Shown piece after piece: positions 1 to 11,986 of a stretch of DNA of 64,000 bases. This DNA comes from Pratylenchus scribneri. Lineage: Eukaryota; Nematoda; Chromadorea; Rhabditida; Pratylenchidae. How positions within the stretch are numbered: the stretch's first letter is position 1; each line of letters opens with the position of its first letter. The notes beneath the pieces were generated by a model. The model saw only the letters and a list, made by a program, of their open reading frames with translations, did not search any database and was not told the origin of the DNA. The DNA lies in NCBI GenBank assembly GCA_030063045.1, contig JAQSEB010000008.1:1364001-1428000 (forward strand). Reading direction: 5' to 3'. Position numbers and translations under genes: made by a program.

Positions 1-41
1 ATTTGGCCGAGGATATTTGCCTGCCCCAAGTCCGATTACAT

Positions 42-304
42 TCAATCCCAGAATTGTCCCAGGAACAAGCATTTTCGCCGGAATTGAGCTATTTGCCCTA
101 TTTGGGTTGGAGAATGATAGGCAAGTGCCCCAATTCCATACCAAATCCATTCATTGGCCTAATAAACATTTTATTAAGGTCATCCGGCCGAATGGCGTCT
201 AAAAATGCCCTATTTGTCCTTGTATTGTTGAACAGATCCTCAATTTTGACATTAAACTCATTCATATTCATCCATTTTGCAATGTCCATATCCAACTCAA
301 TCAT
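42..304 (-). CDS. Small unrecognised gene, two-exon model (left copy)
   Basis: A minus-strand ORF opens with ATG at 304 (MIELDMDIAKW...) and gives a soluble, mixed-charge sequence. Read straight through it stops at about 98. A 44-base GT...AG intron (141-98) joins it in phase to a short second exon ending at TGA 42-44, giving about 72 residues with a basic Cys-containing tail (FRRKCLFLGQFWD). I recognise no family. Further exons upstream are possible, because a splice acceptor lies just before the ATG. It is transcribed away from the coiled-coil gene at 787, and the two share about 480 bp of AT-rich intergenic DNA. Confidence 0.3.
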
Positions 305-786
305 TCTTTTATACCAATTTATTTGTATATTTTATTTATGCCATAAAAAACTATTGGAAATGAAAGAATAGAAGTAATAATTACCACAACAAATTGTGAA
401 AAATCCAACGATTGAGGTGCCAAAATTAATTTTTGCCAATTTCATATCTCATCCAATCTCATCATTCATTTGTTGTATTACTGTAGAGAAAATTTTTTAC
501 AACGATTTCATTTTAGCTTAAATAAAATATTTGAATTTTATCTCTCGCCTTTATGAGAAGAAGGAAGCAGAGCGTTTTTTCACGGATTCGGAATTCGGAT
601 TGGATTGGGTTTGTTTGGTGCTGATACTGATGCTGGTGCTGGGCTTCGTTTAATTTATTAAAAAAAACTAGGGAATAGAGCTGTTTAATTTATTATCTGA
701 CAAATTTGATTTATAAATAATTAAACATTCATTTTTTAGAAAAATTTGACGGATTTTTTCTGAATAACTCCAATTTTGATTATAAA
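305..786. other. Divergent intergenic region (left copy; right copy at 7392-7873)
   Basis: AT-rich DNA between the minus-strand small gene and the plus-strand coiled-coil gene. It probably contains both promoters. I see no RNA gene or repeat here. Confidence 0.4.
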
Positions 787-1905
787 ATGAGCGCAAATAC
801 ACACAGAATTTCAACCAATGATTTCGTCGATTTCGGATTATCGCCAATTGATGTAATTTCAATATTCTATTTAAAATTAATTAATTCATTTTTAGGAAGA
901 AGGCAGCCGCAGCAACTTACTCGATTTTTCGGATTTGACTAAGTCAAATTTGCCACAGGTTTTTATTCCATAATTCACTAGTAATTTCAAAATCCAATTT
1001 CAGCCGGAATTCATCACACCTTCACCACCACCGCCTCCTCCTTCTCATTCTGACCAACAGGACAAAATTGGCAAAGAAAATTGCGGGAATTCGATTGAGA
1101 TGGTTGCCCCAACACCGACACCAAAGCAGCAAAATGTTGGTGCGCGTCCATTTGTGCCAGTGGGACAAATAATTCACCTGGGTGGTCAAATAATTCACAT
1201 GGACCGGAACATTGAGCAGACAATGATGGAAATTAGCAGCACATTTCATCATCAGGAAGAGCAGCAAATGACCAAATTGGAGGACAAATCATCAGCAATA
1301 AACCAACAACAGGAACGAATGAATTCAATGGAGGACACAGATGAGGTGAATCCAATCGAGGAGGAGGAGGCAATGGTCACGAATAATAATTTGGTATGGA
1401 GGGAAAATAATATTCGAATTCAAATAATTAAATTTATTTAGACATTCAATCAACGAGAACAAAAAAGTGCAATGCTTTTGGCCGAAATGGTAAAAATAAA
1501 ATGAGGAATAATCAAAAAAATTTTCTTGTTAATTTTAGAAGCAAAAAATGGCCAAATTGCAAAATGAACTCGACGAAAAGGAAATGAAGCTCAATGAACA
1601 GGAAATGAAGCTGAATGAACAAGAAATGACCATTGGCGAGAAGGAAAGGATCATTGGCCTTTTGGAGAAGAAATTGGCGGCCGCTGAATTCCATATGGAC
1701 ACATTCGAGGATTTGGAAGGTTCTTCATTTCCATTTTAGAATAAATTTAAATTCAATTTATTTTTTAGCCAAAATGCTCTCCGAGAATTTCCGATTGAAG
1801 AAGGAATTGCTCAAATTGAAGGTCAAATTCCAGCTGATCAGCGCTGAGGAAGCAGCAAAAGAACTTGGATGCGGATGTGCCGAATTCTTTGAAACGAATG
1901 AATGA
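787..1905 (+). CDS. Coiled-coil protein, six exons (left copy)
   Basis: The ATG at 787 opens MSANTHRISTNDFVDFGLSP. Splicing through short introns (about 852-894, 959-1003, 1394-1440, 1489-1538, 1724-1769) gives one open frame to TGA 1903-1905. The middle is Pro/Gln-rich and acidic (a PSPPPPPP run, then EEEEAM). The C-terminal third is a strongly charged heptad-like helix with the repeated block EMKLNEQ and ends in a short CGCAEFFETNE tail. The shape (disordered N-terminus, C-terminal coiled coil) resembles scaffold or centrosomal adaptor proteins such as TACC, but I cannot assign a family. It is duplicated intact at 7874. Confidence 0.7.
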
Positions 1906-2226
1906 ATGAAAATATTTAAACCATCCAATTTTCTCTTGTTTTAATCAATCAAACAATATTTGACCCAAAATTATGCACAAAAATAAATATTATTTGGCCA
2001 CAAAATGTGTTTTTATTTATTATTCATTCAAATAGATAGCTGGGGGAGGCACCAAAACAAATAGCCAATTGTCTCATTTATTCAATATCCACCCTACCCT
2101 CCTAATGAATTATTCCCCCCATCCACCCTCAAAAATGGCCTCATTTTCCACTGTTGACCATTGACCTTTTCTCAGTCCATTTTAGTGGTCATTTTCACAA
2201 TTTCAAAACAAAACATCATTTTAAAA
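1906..2226. other. Intergenic stretch, nothing recognised (right copy at 8993-9313)
   Basis: 3' flank of the coiled-coil gene (an AATAAA lies about 80 bp after the stop) and 5' flank of the receptor gene. Confidence 0.4.
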
Positions 2227-4899
2227 ATGCTTTTCCACTTAATTGAATTTCTTGCCCTCCTTTCCCTCCAATTTGATTTGAATTTTGCCTTCAATTCAAC
2301 AATCGTCCACCAACAACAAATGCCATTTTTGGCCTTACTTCTTTCCCCATCATTTTCACCAAAATCCTCCCCACCACCACCAATTAGAGGAAGGGGAAAG
2401 ATTACAACAATTTGGCCCATTCAAATTGATGATGAACAACTGAAAAGTGGAATAAATTCTGCAGATTGCGATGAAGAAGAGGAGGAAGAAGAGGAGAACG
2501 GAAATGAAAGAATGGAAGTGGATAAAAATGGGAATGATGCGGATAATTGGGTGATCAGCGGTGAAACGGAGCCAAAAACAAGCAAAACAATTGGCCCATC
2601 CAATTTGAAATTGCCTTGGGGCGATGGAAAGAGAACAACAACCAAAAAGGGAATGGAGGAAATGATTGGTGCTGGGGGGCATATTAGCGGTACAGTAGGA
2701 AAATTCTATTGGTAAATTGGTCATTTTAAGCAGCCAATTTTGGCAAATGTTTTGTTGAATGTTCCCAACTTTGCTCCAATCCAAAACCTCCCTATCCCCC
2801 TCCCCTCACATGTCCTCCATGTTTGGGCACCACCATTCGCCCAAAAAACGGTGGGAAAATCATCACAACAACCGAACCATTCTACTATGAATATGAAGCG
2901 GCCCCAGGTGTTTAATTGTATTTTAATTCATTTGCCCAAAAGTGTAGATATAACCCAATTTGGTCGATGCAATGTCACCGTCATTGTTGATCAGGCCCAA
3001 CGAATTGTAATCGACTTGCTTTTCTATGCGGCCGCTGCCTGGGTCCCTTTTTGGGCGTTTCTATGCATTGCCGTTAACATAAATTGCCGACAATTCGGCC
3101 ATCATCGTTTGCTTGACTTCTACCAGGAATTGGGTTTTATCGTTCTGTTCCCATTTATGGGCATTTTTGTGCTTAAACCTCAGCTTGAATTGCTCTGTTT
3201 GATCACCACAATGGCATCATTTTATAAATGAATTCATTCCACATTCCCCCTTTCATAGGTTCTTCTTTTTTGCCTCATTTTCATTCTGGTCATTGGCTTC
3301 CTTCAAGCCTATTTTGCCTCCAGGTCCATCACCCAATTATTCTATCTTTTTCCATTCCATCCACTACAGTTTGATCAAGGGAACAAGTTTGAAGGATGGC
3401 CATTTACCTGTTGCCGTAATTCCACTCCATTCCATTCTTTCCATTCCATAGAATTCTATTAACTCAGGTGAATTATGTTTGGCCCCTTGTTTTGGCCTCA
3501 ATCCCCGTTGGCGTTTCCCTTTGGATGCTTCGTCCTCAAATTGCTTCAAATAGAGTCCAGTTTGTTTTGTTACCATTCACCATTATTAGTACTAATCCCC
3601 GAGCCTTCACCGGAGCCCCCCAATGACCCAATGAGTGGGATAAGGAAAGCGGATCATCTCTTAATTATTATTTATTAATTTTGTAGAAAAATGTGATAAT
3701 AATGTGCAAGGTAAAAGTTATTAGGAGAGGAAAAAGGGCTGGTTTATAAATGTGCATTGGGGCAATATTTGATTGATTGGGTAGCGAGGTGATTGGGCAA
3801 AAACTGGGGGTACAGTAGGATGGATAGGAAAGGCCCTCCCTCTCTTAGACACTATTGGCTGACAACCATATATTCCTTCTCATATTCCCTTTCCTCTAGT
3901 TGTTTTGTGCCAATCCATTCCGATCTATTCTGGGCATTTTCCGTGTCCACTTGCCTCCTTTGGTTTTTGATGTTAATTCGCAATCAATTGTCCATTACGG
4001 CTTGCAAACAAAGTCGACCGGCCGTTGATCGGGAACAATTGTATTGGGCAAGGTTTTGGTTTCGTTTTTGTTGGTCCACCATAAATTGGATTATTTAAGG
4101 AAATCCGTGAAGGGCACTCCTATTTTGCTTTGTTGGTTTTTGCTCACTTTTTACACTCAAATGTTCGCCGTTGACATGCAATTCCTTTGGCTTTGTCTTC
4201 TTTTCGTCATTCAAAGTGCAATCCTGGGCCCATTGCTTTTCCTCCTCCACACTCATAATCATCAAAAAGTCCGTCGCCAATTTGGCCATAATCCCCCCCC
4301 CCCCTTCAATTTCCCTTTAATCCTCAAGGTCAACAATACAATTTTTGATCGCACCCAAATGGGCCTCTATCGGCCATGCCCACTCCGGCGTCAACCTGTC
4401 CAACAAATTGGGCCTCCAATTCCACCGCCGGCCCAACCTCAAACTGATTTGCCTCCATCCATCGACAAGGTTCAACCCCAACCACAAACCACCGTTGTTT
4501 TGCCTCAAATTTCCTCCTCCAAACCTGCCTCCAGGCCTTCATCCACTCCAATTAATCCTCCTTCCATATTCAATCCGCCCTCTGCCCAACCCCAATCCAT
4601 TCTCAAGGTGAAATATTCCACAAATTCCACTAATTCCAAATTCAAAAATATTCCAGCGAACTCAAATTTGGAAGGAAAAGGCCAAATCCGGTGGAGGAGG
4701 AGGCGTTGAAGAAAATCGAGAAAAGAATGGACAAAATAAAGGGGAAGAGGAGGAAGAAGGAGGTGGAGGAATGGGAGGAGGCGATGCAAATGCGCAACAA
4801 TTCTACGAATGGTTGACGGACAGCGATGAACGAAATTTGCGGGAAAGTGAACGAGTCCTTTGGCCAATGGGCAGCAACAGAAGCAAGCAGCCTATTTGA
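2227..4899 (+). CDS. Putative seven-transmembrane receptor, class B/adhesion-like (left copy)
   Basis: Exon 1 (2227-2689) starts with a hydrophobic signal-like segment (MLFHLIEFLALLSL) followed by an acidic linker. Exon 2 (2731-2907) is Cys-rich (CFVECSQLC, TCPPC). Exon 3, from 2948, opens the membrane part (DLLFYAAAAWVPFWAFLCIA). Further hydrophobic segments lie at about 3262-3320, 3470-3590, 3895-3985 and 4135-4250. The segment SDLFWAFSVSTCLLWFLMLI and the last one, ending QSAILGPLLFLLHTHNHQK, resemble TM5 and TM7 of class B/adhesion receptors. A Pro-rich and then Gly/Glu-rich cytoplasmic tail ends at TGA 4897-4899. Exon borders between 3200 and 4000 are unresolved and an interspersed repeat sits in that intron. 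The class is inferred; a different multi-pass protein is possible. Confidence 0.45.
3695..3860 (-). repeat. Interspersed repeat copy inside receptor intron
   Basis: Read on the minus strand it shares with 14555-14870 and 17960-18300 the words ATCCTACTGTACC and AATCAAATATTGCCCCAAT in the same order and spacing. It is non-coding. The copies are diverged, so this is an old dispersed family, perhaps a MITE or a fragment of a larger element. I could not define target-site duplications. Confidence 0.75.
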
Positions 4900-6930
4900 T
4901 GAATGGAATGAATGGAAAGAAGAAATGAATAAAAGAAATAAATGGGAAATGGGGGATGGGAAAAGGATTCAGGGGACATTTGCATTCATTCATTCGTTTT
5001 CCGAGTTTGTTGGCATTTTTCATTTTGGCTCCCAGGGCATATGCCCACACCCCATACCCCCCCCCCCCCTTTTCCGTCCATTTGCTCCTTTCACTTCGTT
5101 TGCCTTTGTTTTTATACCCACCCATCGATTGCCGTAAAGCCGGGCGCGGGAAAGTCCGTCCTTCCGTCCGTCAGTCAGTGTCCATGTGAAGGGGAACCAC
5201 CGACTTTGGAGTGTGAAGGGGCCAAAATGTACAAGGGAAAATCTTTTTTTTCCGGCGGCACTAATTGGCGCATTCGTCCAACACACACAGCCAGCCGGTG
5301 AATGGGCAAAAGAGGGAAGAGGGACATTGGGTTTAGAGGGCCATTGGCCAATTTTGTGCCCTCATTTATGTGCCCTCTTTTGGAGGACGCGCAATGCAAC
5401 AACACAATTCCGCCAATTGCAGATGCCAATGCCCTCCCCCAATCCAATCCACTTTCCAATTTTAACCCACTCCAAAATATATTTTTATTTCCTTTTTGCG
5501 CATTCTTTGGCTCTTTTTGCCCTCATTTTCCTTCCTTCCTTTTCAATAATTTTGCATCCGTTTGGCCCCATTCTCTTTTCTTTGCATTCTACCAAAATTA
5601 TGTTTGGCCGTTTTCCCACTGCTCCCAGCCTTCTGCTTTTTTTTGTCTCGTTGACCAAACCGGCGGAAGAAATGGCAGAATTTGGGCCAATTTGTTGCCC
5701 TTTCCCCCCAACCTCCATATGCTCTGTTGGACTTTTGAGGCAAACCATCGTCCTTCCTTCCATGATGATCGTTTTGTGGTGTGGCCGAATAACCAACAAC
5801 AACACCCCCTCCTTTTGCCCCTCCAACAATTTGGTTATCGCCGCCTCTTCTTTCTTTCTTTCTTTCCCAAGGGCCCCCAGGGGAGGAGGATGGTCTTGGA
5901 AGAATGTTGGGTAACTTGAGAGCCAACCAAATAAGGTGGCGGGCATCCTCCCATTAGCCATCCCCCCCCCCCCCCTCCCATTCTCGTTTTCCTGTTTTTC
6001 ACACCCCATTACCCCCCCAACCCATTTGTCCCATTCTCTTGAAGATGTCCTCAAATTGCCTCAAATGGACTTTGTCTCCATTTTTCGGTATCATCATTTC
6101 GATGGAACTTTTTGTTTTTTTTCCTCTAATTTGATGCCATTTCCCCCATTGGCCATTGGCATTGGCCACAATTGATTTAATGCTCCCCCGAGGGTGTTCA
6201 GTCTGTCTGCTTTCCATTCCCACGATCGAGGCCAAGAAGCCAGTACTCCAATTCAATAAATTATTTTACTTTATATTCGCCAATTTCTCCTCTTTTTTGT
6301 GGGCCATTGACGCAAACTTTTTGTGAGGGGTGGGAACTGGGAATATGGAAGAATTGTTTTGGCGTTTCTACGTGATTTGGCCACAGTCGCAGTTTGGGCC
6401 AAACCATCGGAGCGGATATGGCCCAAATGGAAAAAAATGCGAAATGAGGACAATGAGAAAAGGAAAAGGGAATGGGGGAGAATTGCTGATTAGCCATATT
6501 GGGCCAAAGGAGGCGGAGGAGGCGGCCTTCTTGGCCCATTGCTGGGTCCTCCATCGTCATTCCTCCATTCCACTCCTCCCATCCTCCATTTTTGCCATAA
6601 TCCCCTCTTTTCCCCCAATTTTGGTCAATTGATTGATTTGACCTCACAGAGCCTAAAAATTTCATCGGCTTTTCCATTTTTTTGGCCAAAGTTTCATTTT
6701 TTGCCCTGCCTATTTGTTCGCTCCTTTCTTTTAGTCCTTCCGTTCATTCATTCATTCTTCTTCGTATTTTGGTGTGGATTTCACTCTTCTTTTTAAATTT
6801 CAATCAACTGCGCAGTCCCAGGCCACCCACCCACCCCCTCCTTCCTCTCTCTCCCTTCCCAATTCCAAATCCATTCATTCCAATTCCAACATTAACAAAC
6901 ATTTTTGCCAAAGTTCAGCTAAATTCGTCC
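4900..6930. other. Gene-poor 2-kb spacer (left copy; right copy at 11987-14014)
   Basis: Long open frames exist on both strands but are Pro/Phe/Ser- or Gly/Lys-rich translations of C- and GGA-rich DNA with no recognisable domain or consistent splicing. The stretch holds two long poly-C tracts (5057-5069 and 5962-5975). It probably contains the 3' UTR of the receptor and the promoter of the DMSR exon. Confidence 0.5.
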
Positions 6931-7041
6931 ATGGATTTGCTGCAACAATGCCAGACCCAATCCTTCTTTCAGCTGCCCCCAGAAAGTTCAATTTATGTTT
7001 TGCTTTCCGCCATCAAAGATTTCTACAAGCCAATTCACACT
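6931..7041 (+). pseudogene. Orphan exon 1 of the DMSR receptor
   Basis: Identical to exon 1 of the DMSR gene at 14015-14125 (MDLLQQCQTQ..., 37 codons), including the first bases of the GT donor. Identity ends seven bases into intron 1 at the duplication junction, so the remaining receptor exons are missing here. The upstream region (promoter) is duplicated too. The donor is intact, so a transcript starting here could in principle splice far downstream to exon 2 at 14180. Confidence 0.85.
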
Positions 7042-7128
7042 GTTCGTTTTGGCAATTTTATTGTTGGCATTTCATTTCAGCAGGAGAATTTGGCCGAGGA
7101 TATTTGCCTGCCCCAAGTCCGATTACAT

Positions 7129-7391
7129 TCAATCCCAGAATTGTCCCAGGAACAAGCATTTTCGCCGGAATTGAGCTATTTGCCCTATTTGGGTTGGAGA
7201 ATGATAGGCAAGTGCCCCAATTCCATACCAAATCCATTCATTGGCCTAATAAACATTTTATTAAGGTCATCCGGCCGAATGGCGTCTAAAAATGCCCTAT
7301 TTGTCCTTGTATTGTTGAACAGATCCTCAATTTTGACATTAAACTCATTCATATTCATCCATTTTGCAATGTCCATATCCAACTCAATCAT
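7129..7391 (-). CDS. Small unrecognised gene (right copy)
   Basis: This is the second copy of the gene at 42-304, and I see no difference in the coding bases. Unlike the left copy, its downstream flank is fully in the window. An alternative unspliced reading in another frame runs to a TAA near 7060, so the exact C-terminus is unsure. Confidence 0.3.
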
Positions 7392-7873
7392 TCTTTTATA
7401 CCAATTTATTTGTATATTTTATTTATGCCATAAAAAACTATTGGAAATGAAAGAATAGAAGTAATAATTACCACAACAAATTGTGAAAAATCCAACGATT
7501 GAGGTGCCAAAATTAATTTTTGCCAATTTCATATCTCATCCAATCTCATCATTCATTTGTTGTATTACTGTAGAGAAAATTTTTTACAACGATTTCATTT
7601 TAGCTTAAATAAAATATTTGAATTTTATCTCTCGCCTTTATGAGAAGAAGGAAGCAGAGCGTTTTTTCACGGATTCGGAATTCGGATTGGATTGGGTTTG
7701 TTTGGTGCTGATACTGATGCTGGTGCTGGGCTTCGTTTAATTTATTAAAAAAAACTAGGGAATAGAGCTGTTTAATTTATTATCTGACAAATTTGATTTA
7801 TAAATAATTAAACATTCATTTTTTAGAAAAATTTGACGGATTTTTTCTGAATAACTCCAATTTTGATTATAAA

Positions 7874-8992
7874 ATGAGCGCAAATACACACAGAATTTCA
7901 ACCAATGATTTCGTCGATTTCGGATTATCGCCAATTGATGTAATTTCAATATTCTATTTAAAATTAATTAATTCATTTTTAGGAAGAAGGCAGCCGCAGC
8001 AACTTACTCGATTTTTCGGATTTGACTAAGTCAAATTTGCCACAGGTTTTTATTCCATAATTCACTAGTAATTTCAAAATCCAATTTCAGCCGGAATTCA
8101 TCACACCTTCACCACCACCGCCTCCTCCTTCTCATTCTGACCAACAGGACAAAATTGGCAAAGAAAATTGCGGGAATTCGATTGAGATGGTTGCCCCAAC
8201 ACCGACACCAAAGCAGCAAAATGTTGGTGCGCGTCCATTTGTGCCAGTGGGACAAATAATTCACCTGGGTGGTCAAATAATTCACATGGACCGGAACATT
8301 GAGCAGACAATGATGGAAATTAGCAGCACATTTCATCATCAGGAAGAGCAGCAAATGACCAAATTGGAGGACAAATCATCAGCAATAAACCAACAACAGG
8401 AACGAATGAATTCAATGGAGGACACAGATGAGGTGAATCCAATCGAGGAGGAGGAGGCAATGGTCACGAATAATAATTTGGTATGGAGGGAAAATAATAT
8501 TCGAATTCAAATAATTAAATTTATTTAGACATTCAATCAACGAGAACAAAAAAGTGCAATGCTTTTGGCCGAAATGGTAAAAATAAAATGAGGAATAATC
8601 AAAAAAATTTTCTTGTTAATTTTAGAAGCAAAAAATGGCCAAATTGCAAAATGAACTCGACGAAAAGGAAATGAAGCTCAATGAACAGGAAATGAAGCTG
8701 AATGAACAAGAAATGACCATTGGCGAGAAGGAAAGGATCATTGGCCTTTTGGAGAAGAAATTGGCGGCCGCTGAATTCCATATGGACACATTCGAGGATT
8801 TGGAAGGTTCTTCATTTCCATTTTAGAATAAATTTAAATTCAATTTATTTTTTAGCCAAAATGCTCTCCGAGAATTTCCGATTGAAGAAGGAATTGCTCA
8901 AATTGAAGGTCAAATTCCAGCTGATCAGCGCTGAGGAAGCAGCAAAAGAACTTGGATGCGGATGTGCCGAATTCTTTGAAACGAATGAATGA
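7874..8992 (+). CDS. Coiled-coil protein, six exons (right copy)
   Basis: Identical in sequence and exon structure to the copy at 787-1905, at an offset of 7087. I see no frameshift or stop, so both copies should be expressible if the duplication is real. Confidence 0.7.
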
Positions 8993-9313
8993 ATGAAAAT
9001 ATTTAAACCATCCAATTTTCTCTTGTTTTAATCAATCAAACAATATTTGACCCAAAATTATGCACAAAAATAAATATTATTTGGCCACAAAATGTGTTTT
9101 TATTTATTATTCATTCAAATAGATAGCTGGGGGAGGCACCAAAACAAATAGCCAATTGTCTCATTTATTCAATATCCACCCTACCCTCCTAATGAATTAT
9201 TCCCCCCATCCACCCTCAAAAATGGCCTCATTTTCCACTGTTGACCATTGACCTTTTCTCAGTCCATTTTAGTGGTCATTTTCACAATTTCAAAACAAAA
9301 CATCATTTTAAAA

Positions 9314-11986
9314 ATGCTTTTCCACTTAATTGAATTTCTTGCCCTCCTTTCCCTCCAATTTGATTTGAATTTTGCCTTCAATTCAACAATCGTCCACCAA
9401 CAACAAATGCCATTTTTGGCCTTACTTCTTTCCCCATCATTTTCACCAAAATCCTCCCCACCACCACCAATTAGAGGAAGGGGAAAGATTACAACAATTT
9501 GGCCCATTCAAATTGATGATGAACAACTGAAAAGTGGAATAAATTCTGCAGATTGCGATGAAGAAGAGGAGGAAGAAGAGGAGAACGGAAATGAAAGAAT
9601 GGAAGTGGATAAAAATGGGAATGATGCGGATAATTGGGTGATCAGCGGTGAAACGGAGCCAAAAACAAGCAAAACAATTGGCCCATCCAATTTGAAATTG
9701 CCTTGGGGCGATGGAAAGAGAACAACAACCAAAAAGGGAATGGAGGAAATGATTGGTGCTGGGGGGCATATTAGCGGTACAGTAGGAAAATTCTATTGGT
9801 AAATTGGTCATTTTAAGCAGCCAATTTTGGCAAATGTTTTGTTGAATGTTCCCAACTTTGCTCCAATCCAAAACCTCCCTATCCCCCTCCCCTCACATGT
9901 CCTCCATGTTTGGGCACCACCATTCGCCCAAAAAACGGTGGGAAAATCATCACAACAACCGAACCATTCTACTATGAATATGAAGCGGCCCCAGGTGTTT
10001 AATTGTATTTTAATTCATTTGCCCAAAAGTGTAGATATAACCCAATTTGGTCGATGCAATGTCACCGTCATTGTTGATCAGGCCCAACGAATTGTAATCG
10101 ACTTGCTTTTCTATGCGGCCGCTGCCTGGGTCCCTTTTTGGGCGTTTCTATGCATTGCCGTTAACATAAATTGCCGACAATTCGGCCATCATCGTTTGCT
10201 TGACTTCTACCAGGAATTGGGTTTTATCGTTCTGTTCCCATTTATGGGCATTTTTGTGCTTAAACCTCAGCTTGAATTGCTCTGTTTGATCACCACAATG
10301 GCATCATTTTATAAATGAATTCATTCCACATTCCCCCTTTCATAGGTTCTTCTTTTTTGCCTCATTTTCATTCTGGTCATTGGCTTCCTTCAAGCCTATT
10401 TTGCCTCCAGGTCCATCACCCAATTATTCTATCTTTTTCCATTCCATCCACTACAGTTTGATCAAGGGAACAAGTTTGAAGGATGGCCATTTACCTGTTG
10501 CCGTAATTCCACTCCATTCCATTCTTTCCATTCCATAGAATTCTATTAACTCAGGTGAATTATGTTTGGCCCCTTGTTTTGGCCTCAATCCCCGTTGGCG
10601 TTTCCCTTTGGATGCTTCGTCCTCAAATTGCTTCAAATAGAGTCCAGTTTGTTTTGTTACCATTCACCATTATTAGTACTAATCCCCGAGCCTTCACCGG
10701 AGCCCCCCAATGACCCAATGAGTGGGATAAGGAAAGCGGATCATCTCTTAATTATTATTTATTAATTTTGTAGAAAAATGTGATAATAATGTGCAAGGTA
10801 AAAGTTATTAGGAGAGGAAAAAGGGCTGGTTTATAAATGTGCATTGGGGCAATATTTGATTGATTGGGTAGCGAGGTGATTGGGCAAAAACTGGGGGTAC
10901 AGTAGGATGGATAGGAAAGGCCCTCCCTCTCTTAGACACTATTGGCTGACAACCATATATTCCTTCTCATATTCCCTTTCCTCTAGTTGTTTTGTGCCAA
11001 TCCATTCCGATCTATTCTGGGCATTTTCCGTGTCCACTTGCCTCCTTTGGTTTTTGATGTTAATTCGCAATCAATTGTCCATTACGGCTTGCAAACAAAG
11101 TCGACCGGCCGTTGATCGGGAACAATTGTATTGGGCAAGGTTTTGGTTTCGTTTTTGTTGGTCCACCATAAATTGGATTATTTAAGGAAATCCGTGAAGG
11201 GCACTCCTATTTTGCTTTGTTGGTTTTTGCTCACTTTTTACACTCAAATGTTCGCCGTTGACATGCAATTCCTTTGGCTTTGTCTTCTTTTCGTCATTCA
11301 AAGTGCAATCCTGGGCCCATTGCTTTTCCTCCTCCACACTCATAATCATCAAAAAGTCCGTCGCCAATTTGGCCATAATCCCCCCCCCCCCTTCAATTTC
11401 CCTTTAATCCTCAAGGTCAACAATACAATTTTTGATCGCACCCAAATGGGCCTCTATCGGCCATGCCCACTTCGGCGTCAACCTGTCCAACAAATTGGGC
11501 CTCCAATTCCACCGCCGGCCCAACCTCAAACTGATTTGCCTCCATCCATCGACAAGGTTCAACCCCAACCACAAACCACCGTTGTTTTGCCTCAAATTTC
11601 CTCCTCCAAACCTGCCTCCAGGCCTTCATCCACTCCAATTAATCCTCCTTCCATATTCAATCCGCCCTCTGCCCAACCCCAATCCATTCTCAAGGTGAAA
11701 TATTCCACAAATTCCACTAATTCCAAATTCAAAAATATTCCAGCGAACTCAAATTTGGAAGGAAAAGGCCAAATCCGGTGGAGGAGGAGGCGTTGAAGAA
11801 AATCGAGAAAAGAATGGACAAAATAAAGGGGAAGAGGAGGAAGAAGGAGGTGGAGGAATGGGAGGAGGCGATGCAAATGCGCAACAATTCTACGAATGGT
11901 TGACGGACAGCGATGAACGAAATTTGCGGGAAAGTGAACGAGTCCTTTGGCCAATGGGCAGCAACAGAAGCAAGCAGCCTATTTGA
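9314..11986 (+). CDS. Putative seven-transmembrane receptor (right copy)
   Basis: Copy of the gene at 2227-4899. The only coding difference seen is a synonymous CTC to CTT leucine change at 11472. Signal-like start, Cys-rich exon, membrane segments and Pro-rich tail are all retained. Confidence 0.45.
10782..10947 (-). repeat. Interspersed repeat copy (duplicated with the right unit)
   Basis: This is the right-hand duplicate of the repeat at 3695-3860, carried along by the 7-kb duplication. It is not an independent insertion. Confidence 0.75.

Larger units (their letters stand above)
1..7048. repeat. Left copy of 7.09-kb direct tandem duplication
   Basis: Bases 1-7048 recur at 7088-14132, with an offset of 7087 that falls to 7085 and then 7084 after two poly-C tracts (13 versus 11 C near 5057, 14 versus 13 C near 5962). 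The only base substitution I found is C at 4385 versus T at 11472, which is synonymous (Leu) in the receptor tail. The left edge of the unit lies outside the window. The right edge is defined because identity stops after GTTCGTT at 7048. The unit carries three gene models plus the first exon of the neighbouring DMSR receptor. Confidence 0.95.

Noticed and set aside
5186..5919. Two long plus-strand ORFs (242 and 205 codons)
   Set aside because: Overlapping frames of C- and T-rich DNA with no domain, splice pattern or codon constraint. They recur in the second copy only because of the duplication.
6682..7458. 258-codon ORF crossing the duplication junction
   Set aside because: It fuses 5' flank, DMSR exon 1, intron donor and the antisense of the small minus gene; a chance open frame created by the junction.
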